Below, one piece after another: positions 8,606 to 17,051 of a DNA stretch of 64,000 nucleotides. Position 1 is the first letter of the stretch, and each line of letters starts with the position of its first letter. The translations under genes were made by a program, and so were the position numbers. The DNA is from Lactobacillus agrestimuris (GTDB taxonomy: Bacteria; Bacillota; Bacilli; Lactobacillales; Lactobacillaceae), in NCBI RefSeq assembly GCF_943193025.1, contig NZ_CALPCQ010000005.1:1-64000 (forward strand), written 5' to 3'. The notes under the pieces are model-generated. The model saw only the letters and a program-made list of their open reading frames with translations. It was not told the DNA's origin and did not search any database.

Positions 8606-10471
8606 ATGAATAAGATCAGAAAAAAATTAAAAAAGACTTTTAATTCCATAAATACAAAACTAGCGATAGTTTTCATGTTGATGTTACTAGCAACAATTGA
8701 AGTGATTGGGGCATATTTTACTAGGCAACTAGAACAAAATAATATTAATAATTTCCAATCTTCAATTCAAGTTCCACAGATCGTCACTAATCAGCTATCC
8801 AATCAGCTAGTTCGAAATGATAAAAATACTGATGATCGCTTGAGCGCAATTATTAATGACTTTAGTAATAATTCATCAATCAGTGAAATTATCGTCGTTG
8901 ATAATAAGGATATTATTCGGGCAGTTTCGACCCTTAATGATAAGGGACGTGTTGGTCAAAGAGTAAATAATGCAGATGTGAAGCAAGTTACATCTACTGG
9001 TAGACAAGTTACTAGGGTAATTAATGATGGCGGAAATAGTTACATGATTCAAGTAACGCCATTAACTAGTGGTAATGGCTCCAATAATAATGTGGGAGCG
9101 ATTTATGTCCGTGCAAATATGCAGAGTATTTTTGATGATTTAAGAAATACTTCTTTTGCCTTCTTAGTTGCTTCTCTAATTGCAGCATTACTTGGAGCAA
9201 TTTTAGCTTTGGTTATTTCAAGAGCGATCACCCGTCCGATCGAAGAAATGCAGGAGCAAGCTTTAAGTATTGCAGATGGTGATTATTCAAATCAGGTTAA
9301 GATTTACTCAAATGATGAATTGGGTCAATTAGGTAAGGCCTTTAACACTCTTTCTGTAAAGATTGAACGTTCACAAGAAGAATCTGATAGTGAAAGACGA
9401 AGACTTGATAGCGTTCTGTCGCACATGACAGATGGGGTGCTAGCAACAGATCGTCATGGCAATGTTAGTGTTGTTAACCAAATGGCACTCAATTTCTTAA
9501 ACTTAAAAGAAGAGGATGTAATTAATCATCCAATTAGAGAGGTTTTAGGAATAGAAGAAGAAACATCGCAAGAGTTAATTTCTAGTCAAAAAGAAATTGT
9601 GATTACTGTTAATGAAGGTACCCGTGATGAAGTTATCTTGCATGTGAGCTTCTCTTTAATTAAGCGTGTTACCGGGTTTGTTTCAGGTAGTGTATGTGTA
9701 CTTCACGATATTACTGAACAACAGAAAAATGAAAATTCTCAAAGACAATTTGTTTCAAATGTTTCTCATGAGTTGAGAACCCCATTAACAAGTATGCGCG
9801 CTTATATCGACACTTTGAATGCTGGTGCTTGGAAAGATCCAGATATTGCACCTAAGTTTTTGCAGGTTACTCAAGAAGAAACTGAGCGTATGATCAGAAT
9901 GATTAATGACTTGCTTAGCTTGTCAAGAATGGACCGTGGTGTGTCGAAGATGGATTGCGAATTAGTTAATTTTAATGACTTCGTGAACCATATTCTTAAC
10001 AGGTTTGATATGATCGTGAAAAACGATGAATCAAATGGTAAAGATAGCAAGAAATACACCATTAAGCGTGAATTGGGAAATCAAGCATTGTGGGTAGAAA
10101 TTGATACTGATAAGATGATGCAGGTAATTGATAATATTATGAACAATGCGATCAAGTATTCACCAGATGGTGGGGTAATTACAGTTAAACTTGTTCAAAA
10201 TCAAAACCATGTCATTTTAAGTATTTCTGATCAAGGGTTGGGTATTCCAAGAAAAGACTTAGACAAGATCTTTGATCGTTTCTATCGGGTTGATAAGGCT
10301 CGTTCACGTGCACAAGGTGGTACAGGCTTAGGTTTGGCAATTGCTAAGGAAATTGTGGAAGCTCATCAAGGTAAAATCTGGGCAGATAGTAGTGAAGGTC
10401 GCGGATCTACTTTCTACATTTCACTTCCATATGAACCAATGAGTGAGGAGGATGATTGGGATGAAGTTTAA
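8606..10471 (+). CDS. walK: Sensor histidine kinase WalK (YycG)
   Basis: WalK is the membrane kinase partner of WalR. The order is a first transmembrane span (about residues 18-38), an extracytoplasmic sensor region to about 180, a second span (about 184-205), HAMP, a cytoplasmic PAS domain (about 265-370), HisKA with the phospho-acceptor His388 in VSHELRTPL, and an HATPase domain with N, G1 and G2 boxes (GGTGLGLAI). Upstream in-frame codons from 8567 fall inside the 3' arm of the walR-walK hairpin and have no ribosome site. The ATG at 8606 gives the family start MNKIRKKLKK but itself has only a weak Shine-Dalgarno; GTG at 8594 is an alternative. Confidence 0.95.
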   Translation: MNKIRKKLKKTFNSINTKLAIVFMLMLLATIEVIGAYFTRQLEQNNINNFQSSIQVPQIVTNQLSNQLVRNDKNTDDRLSAIINDFSNNSSISEIIVVDNKDIIRAVSTLNDKGRVGQRVNNADVKQVTSTGRQVTRVINDGGNSYMIQVTPLTSGNGSNNNVGAIYVRANMQSIFDDLRNTSFAFLVASLIAALLGAILALVISRAITRPIEEMQEQALSIADGDYSNQVKIYSNDELGQLGKAFNTLSVKIERSQEESDSERRRLDSVLSHMTDGVLATDRHGNVSVVNQMALNFLNLKEEDVINHPIREVLGIEEETSQELISSQKEIVITVNEGTRDEVILHVSFSLIKRVTGFVSGSVCVLHDITEQQKNENSQRQFVSNVSHELRTPLTSMRAYIDTLNAGAWKDPDIAPKFLQVTQEETERMIRMINDLLSLSRMDRGVSKMDCELVNFNDFVNHILNRFDMIVKNDESNGKDSKKYTIKRELGNQALWVEIDTDKMMQVIDNIMNNAIKYSPDGGVITVKLVQNQNHVILSISDQGLGIPRKDLDKIFDRFYRVDKARSRAQGGTGLGLAIAKEIVEAHQGKIWADSSEGRGSTFYISLPYEPMSEEDDWDEV

Positions 10472-11810
10472 ATTCAAATTTGGTGACCTCTTCTTAGGAA
10501 TTGGGACAGCTGTAGCGATTATTTTATCTATTGTTTTATGGATCTTCATTATGACTAATGATCAGCGCTTTAGCCATATCGCTCAATCACCACACTCTTC
10601 GTCGGTTAATCGGGATCAATTGAGAAATCGTAATACTAAAGATCTCTATGATCTATATATTCCAACTAATTCTTATGGTTTCAAAAAGGGCCACCCTTAT
10701 CGACTTTATGATTCTAAAAAGAACTTACCATTTGAATTTTCTCGGTCTTTAAAAAATGCTAAGGTAACCAAAACAGTAGATGTAAGTTCAAGTCGGGCAG
10801 ATTATGAAAAATTATTGAATAATCCTAATTTTATTCAATTAACATATCCTGATGAAATCACTTTAAGATTATTTGCCAATTATAATCTTGATAAAAGAAA
10901 TCGTGAGTTTAACCGAATTTTTATTCCAAATTCAAATAGTTGGCTTTATTTAGGTAATGATAAGACTAATCAAGTTTACCGTTTGAGCTTGTCAGGAGTG
11001 AACTTTAACCGTCTAAGAAAATATGCAAAAAATGCTAAGTATCAAAGCCAAGTTAGCTTTATTAGAATGAAGTCAGGATACTCAACTTTTTATGATAAGA
11101 GTTATGACTGGAAGGTTTATAGCTATATTACTAACTATCAATCTGACTCATTTTTTGTGAATCGGTTGCTAGGTACATCGGGAGTTACAAGTCGTACCTC
11201 TAAGGATGGCCAAACAACCTATTCGCTTAATTACTCAAATCGTTTAAGAGTACCAAATGCGGATAAGTCAAACGACCATAATTATTTGTATACCAATTAT
11301 GAAAAGGGCAGAATTCCAAATGTTAATAACCGTCTATTAGACAGTGTCTATTATGTTTATAATTTGGGCTTAACTGAACAAGACCTGCGCTTCTTTGATG
11401 CAGATAAAGATAGTGTCAGTTATGTTAACAATATTGAAGGAATTCCAGTATTTTTGAATGAACATGATGTTCAAGTTAATACCAAGTTTTCAACTGGGGC
11501 AATTAATGTAGCATTCAATAGCATTAACTTCCAGATTCCAGTACCATTTGATGGTGAAACTGAAAGACTTGAATCGACTGATGAAATGATTGATAGATTG
11601 GCCACAAACGGCCTAAGAAAAGATGATATTGAAAAGGTGATTATCGGTTTTAAGGTCGAAAAAGATAAAAGTAACAATAGTTTAGTTAATCTAGTTCCGG
11701 CATACTTTGTTAAAGCCTATGGTGAATGGAAGAGTGCTGATGAATGGTCGAAGCAAGATATGCAGATCTATCGCAGCAATAAGGTAGCAGTGGAAAGAGA
11801 GGCAAAATAA
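10461..11810 (+). CDS. yycH: WalK regulatory protein YycH
   Basis: This 449-aa protein has one N-terminal transmembrane anchor (about residues 10-32) and a long extracytoplasmic region. It fits YycH by position, size and topology. In Bacillus and Staphylococcus, YycH and YycI contact WalK at the membrane and tune its activity. GAGGAGG at 10445-10451 with a 9-base spacer sets the start at the ATG 10461, so the gene overlaps the walK 3' end by 11 bases. A GTG at 10443 would lie inside that ribosome site. Confidence 0.92.
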   Translation: MKFKFKFGDLFLGIGTAVAIILSIVLWIFIMTNDQRFSHIAQSPHSSSVNRDQLRNRNTKDLYDLYIPTNSYGFKKGHPYRLYDSKKNLPFEFSRSLKNAKVTKTVDVSSSRADYEKLLNNPNFIQLTYPDEITLRLFANYNLDKRNREFNRIFIPNSNSWLYLGNDKTNQVYRLSLSGVNFNRLRKYAKNAKYQSQVSFIRMKSGYSTFYDKSYDWKVYSYITNYQSDSFFVNRLLGTSGVTSRTSKDGQTTYSLNYSNRLRVPNADKSNDHNYLYTNYEKGRIPNVNNRLLDSVYYVYNLGLTEQDLRFFDADKDSVSYVNNIEGIPVFLNEHDVQVNTKFSTGAINVAFNSINFQIPVPFDGETERLESTDEMIDRLATNGLRKDDIEKVIIGFKVEKDKSNNSLVNLVPAYFVKAYGEWKSADEWSKQDMQIYRSNKVAVEREAK

Positions 11811-11811
11811 A

Positions 11812-12633
11812 ATGGATCATAAAAAAATTGAATGGCTATTTTTGATTGTCTTTGTTTTAATTGATATTTATTTAGCAATTGAAATAGTTCGCTCACCTGT
11901 TAGTTTGTCTAATACTGCAAGTAATTCAAGCAGTTCAAATATTAAACTAGAAATGCGCTCGGATGGAATTGACTTGCCTGATCATTTATCAACCACTCAG
12001 GAATCAGGTTACTATTTGGCTGCTAAAAATAAAGATTATCTTTCAGATAAGTTGTCTACTTTAACCCAAGTAAATGCTAGTTACTCGAAGGCAACTTCAA
12101 CTTTAACTGCCACTCCTAAAAACCAAGTAACGATCAAAGGTGATCAAAAGCAGATCTTGAAGGAACTTAATATGTTTAAGGATGATTCGAAAAATGTGCC
12201 ATTTGGGATGCAGTTTAAATATGAACCAAATATGTCATCAAGTGGTAGTTATATCTTTGTTCAAAACTCTGAGTATGGCAGTATCTATGATAATTCGGCC
12301 TTGCTAACAATTAATGTGAAAAATGGTCTGATTGAAAACTACACTATGACCTATATGGGACCAGTAAGTTCGGTGCGAGAATTACAATCAACAATTTCAC
12401 CATGGCATGCAGTTAGATCAATGTATACTGATCGAGAACTAGCTAATAATTCTCGAGTGTTGAAGGTTAAATTGGGCTATTCAAAGTTAACTGATGTGCG
12501 TGGTTCAACAATCTTATTACCAACTTGGATGGTTTGGATTCAAAATAAGACAACAAAAAATACTACGGTTAAACGAGTTAATGCCTTTAATGGACAAATG
12601 ATTCAAAACAATACTTCAATTTCAGATAAATAA
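11812..12633 (+). CDS. yycI: WalK regulatory protein YycI
   Basis: The 273-aa protein begins MDHKKIEWLFLIVFVLIDIYLA, a single N-terminal membrane anchor, and continues as an extracytoplasmic domain. This matches YycI in size and topology. It starts one base after the yycH stop, so the two are translationally coupled. GAGAGG upstream of the ATG lies within yycH. The partner role with YycH in modulating WalK is known from related Firmicutes and inferred here. Confidence 0.92.
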   Translation: MDHKKIEWLFLIVFVLIDIYLAIEIVRSPVSLSNTASNSSSSNIKLEMRSDGIDLPDHLSTTQESGYYLAAKNKDYLSDKLSTLTQVNASYSKATSTLTATPKNQVTIKGDQKQILKELNMFKDDSKNVPFGMQFKYEPNMSSSGSYIFVQNSEYGSIYDNSALLTINVKNGLIENYTMTYMGPVSSVRELQSTISPWHAVRSMYTDRELANNSRVLKVKLGYSKLTDVRGSTILLPTWMVWIQNKTTKNTTVKRVNAFNGQMIQNNTSISDK

Positions 12634-12649
12634 TGTGAAAGGGATAGTT

Positions 12650-13447
12650 GTGGAAGTTTCGGTTTTATCCAGTGGCTCAACTGGAAATATTAGTTTAATT
12701 ACGACTGGTCAGCATAAGATTCTAATGGACGCGGGTCTATCTGGTAAGAAAACTAAAGAATTGCTAGATGAAGTTGGAGTCGATATTAATGAAATCGATA
12801 TGGCTTTTTTAAGTCATGATCATAGCGATCATAGTGCGGGACTTGGTGTTTTGATGCGTCGCTATCCTAAGATTGATGCCTTTGCTAATACGGGAACGTG
12901 GAATTATCTTTTGGATACCAATAAGATTGGAAAGTTACCGTCTCAACAAATAAATACAATCGAACCAGGTCAGACAAGGACTTTTGGGGATTTAGACGTG
13001 ACGGCTTTTGCAACTAGTCATGATGCTGCTGAGCCGCAATACTATGTTTTTGAAAGTGATGGTAAAAGAATTGCTTTCTTAACTGATACAGGATATGTGT
13101 CTGAGACCGTTAAGGGAACAATTAAAGATGCGGATGCATATATGATAGAATTCAACTATGATAATATGATGTTACGAGATGGTCCATATTCATGGTCGCT
13201 TAAGCAGAGAATCTTATCAGATGTTGGGCATTTATCTAATGATGAAGCAGGACAAGCACTACTTGATGTGGTATGTCCAAAGACGAAAAATATTTTTCTG
13301 GCTCACCGGAGTCATCATAATAATACTGAATATTTGGCTCATGAGACGGCGAAAGAGATTTTAATTGATGGGGATGCTAATCTAGATAGTGATGTCAACA
13401 TAATTGATACGGATGCTCTCAGTCCAACTAAACTGGTGAAAATTTAA
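12650..13447 (+). CDS. yycJ: Metallo-beta-lactamase fold hydrolase YycJ/WalJ
   Basis: This cytosolic metallo-beta-lactamase-fold protein has a metal-binding SHDHSDHSAGL block near residue 60 and later metal His residues including AHRSHHNN. The homologues are 5'-3' DNA exonucleases linked to mismatch repair and to coordination of cell division with replication. The ORF can open at GTG 12635, but AAAGGG followed by the GTG at 12650 gives MEVSVLSSGSTGN, the family-typical N-terminus. It is the fifth gene of the walR operon. Confidence 0.92.
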   Translation: MEVSVLSSGSTGNISLITTGQHKILMDAGLSGKKTKELLDEVGVDINEIDMAFLSHDHSDHSAGLGVLMRRYPKIDAFANTGTWNYLLDTNKIGKLPSQQINTIEPGQTRTFGDLDVTAFATSHDAAEPQYYVFESDGKRIAFLTDTGYVSETVKGTIKDADAYMIEFNYDNMMLRDGPYSWSLKQRILSDVGHLSNDEAGQALLDVVCPKTKNIFLAHRSHHNNTEYLAHETAKEILIDGDANLDSDVNIIDTDALSPTKLVKI

Positions 13448-13528
13448 ATATTTAACAAATTTCGTTCATATTTTTTTCAAATTTTATCGGTATAGTTAGT
13501 ACAAATAAAACATAGGGGGATATTGAAG

Positions 13529-14770
13529 ATGGATAACAATCAAAATAATCAAACACCAAAACAACCAACACGGGCTCCTAAGAAGAGCAATTCAATTATT
13601 ACTAAAACTGCAATTGTTGGGGTAGTTGCTGGTTTGATCGGTGGGGGAATTTCATACTACGGAATTGATCAAATAAATAATGCCCAAGTTAATAATTCAG
13701 CTCAAACTAGTATTAGTTCAAGTAGCGCAAAGATTTCTAAAAATAGTGCTGCTAACAGTGGTGGTATGACTAAAGCATACAATCAAGTTAAAGGTGCAGT
13801 GGTATCAGTTATTAACTTGAAGCGACAACAATCATCAAGTTCAAATGACATTTATAGCATCTTTGGCGGTGGCAGCAGTAGCAAGAATAGCGATAGCAAC
13901 AAGCTTGAAACCTATAGTGAAGGTTCGGGTGTTGTCTATATGAAGGCAAATGGTAAAGGTTATATCGTAACTAATAACCACGTAGTTTCAGGTAGTGATG
14001 CTATTCAAGTTATGCTTGAAAATGGTAAAACAGTTAATGCTAAGATTGTAGGTACTGATAGTACAACTGACTTAGCTGTTTTATCAATTGATGCTAAGTA
14101 TGTAACTGAGACCGCTGAGTTTGGTGATTCTAAGACCCTACAAGCGGCTCAACCAGTTATTGCAGTTGGTTCACCACTTGGTAGTGAATACGCTTCTACA
14201 GTCACTCAAGGGATCATTTCGGCCCCAAGTAGAACTATCACTACTCAAAACAACCAACAAACTGTAATTCAAACAGATGCCGCAATTAACCCAGGTAACT
14301 CTGGTGGTGCGTTAGTTAACTCTGCAGGTCAAGTTATTGGTATCAACTCAATGAAGTTATCACAATCTAGTGATGGTACTTCTGTTGAAGGTATGGGATT
14401 TGCCATTCCATCTAACGAAGTTGTTACAATTGTTAACCAATTAGTGAAAAATGGTAAGATTACTCGTCCACAACTTGGCGTTAAGGTAGTCGCTTTGAAC
14501 GGTATTCCTGATGCTTACAGAGAAAGATTAAACATTAAGTCAAATCTTAAGGACGGTATCTATGTTGCTTCTGTAACCAAGGGTGGTTCAGCTGCAAGTG
14601 CAGGTATTAAATCTGGAGATGTTATTACCAAGGTTGACGGTAAGAGCGTGAGCGATGTTGCTTCGTTACACAGCATCTTGTATAGTCACAAAGTCGGTGA
14701 TACTGTGAATGTAACTGTTAACAGAAATGGTAAAACACAGGATACTAAGGTAAAACTTCAAGCTAATTAA
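13529..14770 (+). CDS. htrA: HtrA/DegP-like membrane serine protease
   Basis: The 413-aa protein has a cytosolic N-tail, one transmembrane segment (about residues 25-48), a Ser/Asn-rich linker, a trypsin-like domain with His151 (NNHVVSG), Asp181 (TTDLAVL) and Ser258 (NPGNSGGA), and a C-terminal PDZ domain (about 305-410). It degrades misfolded exported proteins on the outer face of the membrane. GGGGGA with an 8-base spacer selects ATG 13529 over a TTG six bases upstream. It follows yycJ by 81 bp, the conserved order in lactobacilli, and ends in its own terminator. Confidence 0.95.
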   Translation: MDNNQNNQTPKQPTRAPKKSNSIITKTAIVGVVAGLIGGGISYYGIDQINNAQVNNSAQTSISSSSAKISKNSAANSGGMTKAYNQVKGAVVSVINLKRQQSSSSNDIYSIFGGGSSSKNSDSNKLETYSEGSGVVYMKANGKGYIVTNNHVVSGSDAIQVMLENGKTVNAKIVGTDSTTDLAVLSIDAKYVTETAEFGDSKTLQAAQPVIAVGSPLGSEYASTVTQGIISAPSRTITTQNNQQTVIQTDAAINPGNSGGALVNSAGQVIGINSMKLSQSSDGTSVEGMGFAIPSNEVVTIVNQLVKNGKITRPQLGVKVVALNGIPDAYRERLNIKSNLKDGIYVASVTKGGSAASAGIKSGDVITKVDGKSVSDVASLHSILYSHKVGDTVNVTVNRNGKTQDTKVKLQAN

Positions 14771-14790
14771 TATTCCGATATAGAAGAAAT

Positions 14791-14834
14791 AAAAAGCTAT
14801 GTAGTGCGTGTTTCACGTATTGCATAGCTTTTTT
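14791..14834 (+). terminator. Terminator after htrA
   Basis: AAAAGCTATG and CATAGCTTTT form the base of a long hairpin with an inner CGTG/CACG stem, followed by TTTT. Confidence 0.9.
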
Positions 14835-14918
14835 GTTAACTTTAAATATGTGTAACAGAATAAAGTTCGGAAATACAGGTTGTCAAGTTTTGAAGAACTT
14901 AGAAAAGTTGTTGATAAC

Positions 14919-15208
14919 TGTGGATAAAACTGTGAATTGTGGATAAAGTGGGTAAAATTGCACACATTTATCTGTGGATAAGCTGTGAATTGTGACTTAC
15001 TTATTGTGCTATTATCTTGTTAATTTTTTAAGAAATGGCTTTACAATAGGCTTTTCACAGTAAAAGTTTGTGAAAATTACTTACCCCCAAGGTTAATGTG
15101 GGAAAGTATTTTTAAAAATATTTAAAAAAGTTGCTAACCACAAATTGTGCTGGGAACGTATGAGCTAACTACTAAATCTTGATTTTACTTTTGCACACTT
15201 GTGGAAAA
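14919..15208 (+). other. DnaA-box cluster in the htrA-rlmH intergenic region
   Basis: Three perfect TGTGGATAA sites (reverse complement TTATCCACA, the DnaA-box consensus) lie at 14919-14927, 14938-14946 and 14973-14981, all in the same orientation. A one-mismatch site TGTGGAAAA follows at 15200-15208. The motif CTGTGAATTGTG is also repeated next to two of the boxes. The flanking 495 bp has no ORF of note and is AT-rich. No dnaA or dnaN gene is in the window, so this is not shown to be oriC; it may be a DnaA-titration or regulatory cluster. Confidence 0.75.
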
Positions 15209-15250
15209 TAGCAGTGGAAACCTTGTAGATTAGGGGATAAGTCCGGGACA

Positions 15251-15259
15251 TGATAAAAT
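15251..15259 (+). promoter_or_regulatory. Extended -10 element at rlmH
   Basis: TG-A-TAAAAT ends 6 bases before the rlmH ATG. No good -35 was found. Transcription from it would begin at or next to the start codon. Confidence 0.45.
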
Positions 15260-15265
15260 AAGGGC

Positions 15266-15745
15266 ATGAATATTAAGATAGTTTGTGTAGGAAAATTAAA
15301 AGAAAAGTATTTTAAAGACGCAATTGCGGAATATGAAAAGCGTCTCAGCCGTTTCGCTAAGGTGCAAATAGTTCAGGTGCCCGATGAAAAGGCGCCTGAG
15401 AAGCTAAGCGATGCGCAGGATGAACAAGTTAAAGAGATCGAGGGTCAGCGAATTCTCAGCAAGATCAAAGATAAGGAGTATGTGTATGTAACTGCGATTA
15501 AAGGAAAGCAGCGCAGTAGTGAGGAATTCGCAAAAGAGATTGCTGATCTTGGTACTTATGGTCATTCTGATATTACCTTTGTGATTGGGGGCAGTCTGGG
15601 TACGAGTGAGGCTGTGAATAAGCGTGGGGATGATTTGATCAGCTTTGGTAAGTTGACTATGCCACACCAATTGATGAGAGTAGTGCTGATTGAGCAGATT
15701 TATCGTGCGTTTATGATTAATAGTGGTAGTCCTTATCATAAGTAA
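15266..15745 (+). CDS. rlmH: 23S rRNA pseudouridine-1915 N3-methyltransferase RlmH
   Basis: RlmH methylates pseudouridine 1915 in helix 69 of 23S rRNA. The 159-aa protein is full length, opens [16 protein letters not shown], has the SPOUT/trefoil-knot segment FVIGGSLG, and ends with the highly conserved [17 protein letters not shown]. It is cytosolic and acts on assembled 70S ribosomes. There is only AAGGGC immediately before the ATG and an extended -10 six bases upstream, so the mRNA may be nearly leaderless. The gene (orfX in staphylococci) is a known SCC integration site elsewhere, but no attachment repeats are visible here. Confidence 0.97.
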   Translation: MNIKIVCVGKLKEKYFKDAIAEYEKRLSRFAKVQIVQVPDEKAPEKLSDAQDEQVKEIEGQRILSKIKDKEYVYVTAIKGKQRSSEEFAKEIADLGTYGHSDITFVIGGSLGTSEAVNKRGDDLISFGKLTMPHQLMRVVLIEQIYRAFMINSGSPYHK

Positions 15746-15839
15746 AAGAAACTATTAAAAAACGATATAAGTATATTTAAGGTATTTACAACTAAGGATA
15801 AGCGTTACGTAAAAGTTGCAAACTTTGAATAAATAAATT

Positions 15840-15872
15840 AAGCGGAGAAACTTTGAGTTCTCCGCTTTTTTG
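15840..15872 (+). terminator. Terminator between rlmH and the peptide gene
   Basis: AAGCGGAGAA and TTCTCCGCTT pair around CTTTGAG and run into T6 on the plus strand. On the minus strand it also lies downstream of the short peptide ORF and could close that transcript. The 94 bases between rlmH and the hairpin hold no feature. Confidence 0.9.
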
Positions 15873-15898
15873 TTTCGATAATATAAAAATGTTATACT
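15870..15898 (+). promoter_or_regulatory. Promoter of the rgg-like gene
   Basis: TTGTTT at 15870-15875, a 17-base spacer and TATACT at 15893-15898 predict a start near 15905. The first plus-strand gene start is ATG 16011, so the leader of about 105 bases would cover the whole minus-strand peptide ORF. Confidence 0.6.
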
Positions 15899-15917
15899 AC
15901 GTTTGACTAAATTACTT

Positions 15918-15992
15918 TTATAAAGAGCCAGCTACTACAAGTATTCCTCCTATCACTATAGGAAGAATTTTTTTTAGTTTAAATTTCAACAT
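15918..15992 (-). CDS. Candidate short hydrophobic peptide (SHP-like pheromone)
   Basis: This 24-codon ORF encodes a peptide with a basic start (MLKFKLKK) and a strongly hydrophobic remainder (residues 9-24) with a GG pair at 15-16 and an Ala-Gly near the end. GAAAGGAG lies 10 bases before the ATG. Size, charge pattern and head-to-head position with an Rgg-type gene match SHP precursors, which are exported, trimmed to a C-terminal octapeptide-like pheromone and re-imported to bind Rgg. The start codons are only 18 bp apart. No clear promoter was found upstream of it, which is usual for Rgg-activated shp genes. A small membrane toxin is the main alternative. Confidence 0.6.
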   Translation of the reverse strand: MLKFKLKKILPIVIGGILVVAGSL

Positions 15993-16010
15993 AATTTGGA
16001 GTCTCCTTTC

Positions 16011-16875
16011 ATGAATAAAATAGATAAATTGATAGGTCCTAAATTCAAAAAGTTTAGAAAAAGATCAAATGTTTCATTAAAAAACTATGTATTGATGTTC
16101 CAGTAACTTCTACTTCTGTTCTCTCTAGATGGGAAAGAGGAGAAGAATATTTACCGATAGAAATTTTCGATAAACTATTAGATTATTTACATATTTCATA
16201 TTTTGAAATTGGTACAAGTGAAAAAGAATTAAAGAGTATAATACAAAAAATAAGTATCTTGTATCAAGAAAATAATATCCAAAAACTTCATGATTTTTCA
16301 CAAGACTTACTTAATAAATATCTAAATGAAAATAACAAATTTGTAAAGTTAGAGTTACTTTTTAAGTCAGCCATGGCCAATAATTATTATTTGGATTTAT
16401 CAGGTAATGATTTGACAAATAGAGATTACAAATTGTCACTTTTAAACCAAATTGCCAAAATAAATAATGGCTTGATAAAGAAGTGATTCTATTTGCGAAC
16501 GTTCAATTATTATTAGATCCAACAGCAGTTTATAAATTATCTCGTTCTTTATTAAGCGAGATGTATGAAAACAATATTGTATCTTTAAATGAAAGTATTG
16601 CAATTTTGAATGCTGTATTTGTCTTAATTAAGAAAAAAGAAGTTACTAAAGCTGAAAAATTATTATCAATAATTAAAAAAATGAATTTTGATGATAATGA
16701 TCTATTAGTAAAGATTAGAATTCAGTTTGTAGAACAGTTGATTAATTATTTAAATACAAGAGATAAGGATAAAATTTCAAATTTTCTTTTTATGATAAAA
16801 GAAGTATTTGACCAGCAACTGTATTCAGATTATATGTTCGCATTTCAACAAATAAAAGAAATATATGATAATTAA
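16011..16875 (+). pseudogene. Rgg-family transcriptional regulator, two frameshifts
   Basis: TTTGGAG precedes ATG 16011. The first frame gives MNKIDKLIGPKFKKFRKRSN and stops after 31 codons. From 16091 the next frame continues the HTH with SVLSRWERGEEYLPIEIFD, typical of Rgg/XRE regulators, and runs to a stop at 16486. A third frame (from about 16467) resumes with WLDKEVILFANVQLLL, matching the Rgg W..yE..LF block, and goes to 16875. Joined, the pieces make one regulator of about 285 aa with an N-terminal HTH and a helical TPR-like peptide-sensing domain. Two indels, near 16085 and 16466, inactivate it unless they are sequencing errors. Confidence 0.8.
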
Positions 16876-16913
16876 CCAATGATATTATTGTTTCATAGGT
16901 ATAAATAAATTTT

Positions 16914-16939
16914 AAAAAATCCCTAATCAGGGATTTTTT
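16914..16939 (+). terminator. Terminator after the rgg pseudogene
   Basis: AAAAAATCCCT pairs with AGGGATTTTTT around AATC. Between it and the next gene a second small hairpin (AAAGAACT/AGTTCTTT, 17006-17026) lies in the leader just before the ribosome site. Confidence 0.85.
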
Positions 16940-17051
16940 ATATTTACATTTAAAACTTATATTACTATTGAATAAGGTAACTGGGATACAAAATGTTGAT
17001 AACGAAAAGAACTAAAAAAGTTCTTTCAACTCTTTTATTTTGGAGAATCTT

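Noticed and set aside
14919-15208. Chromosomal replication origin
   Set aside because: DnaA boxes are present, but there is no dnaA, dnaN or visible AT-rich unwinding array with further boxes, so oriC is not supported.
15404-15739. 111-aa minus-strand ORF opposite rlmH
   Set aside because: It mirrors a highly conserved gene, has no ribosome site and its composition is that of an antisense shadow.
15266-15745. SCC-type cassette insertion at rlmH
   Set aside because: No recombinase gene and no repeat of the rlmH 3' end were seen downstream.
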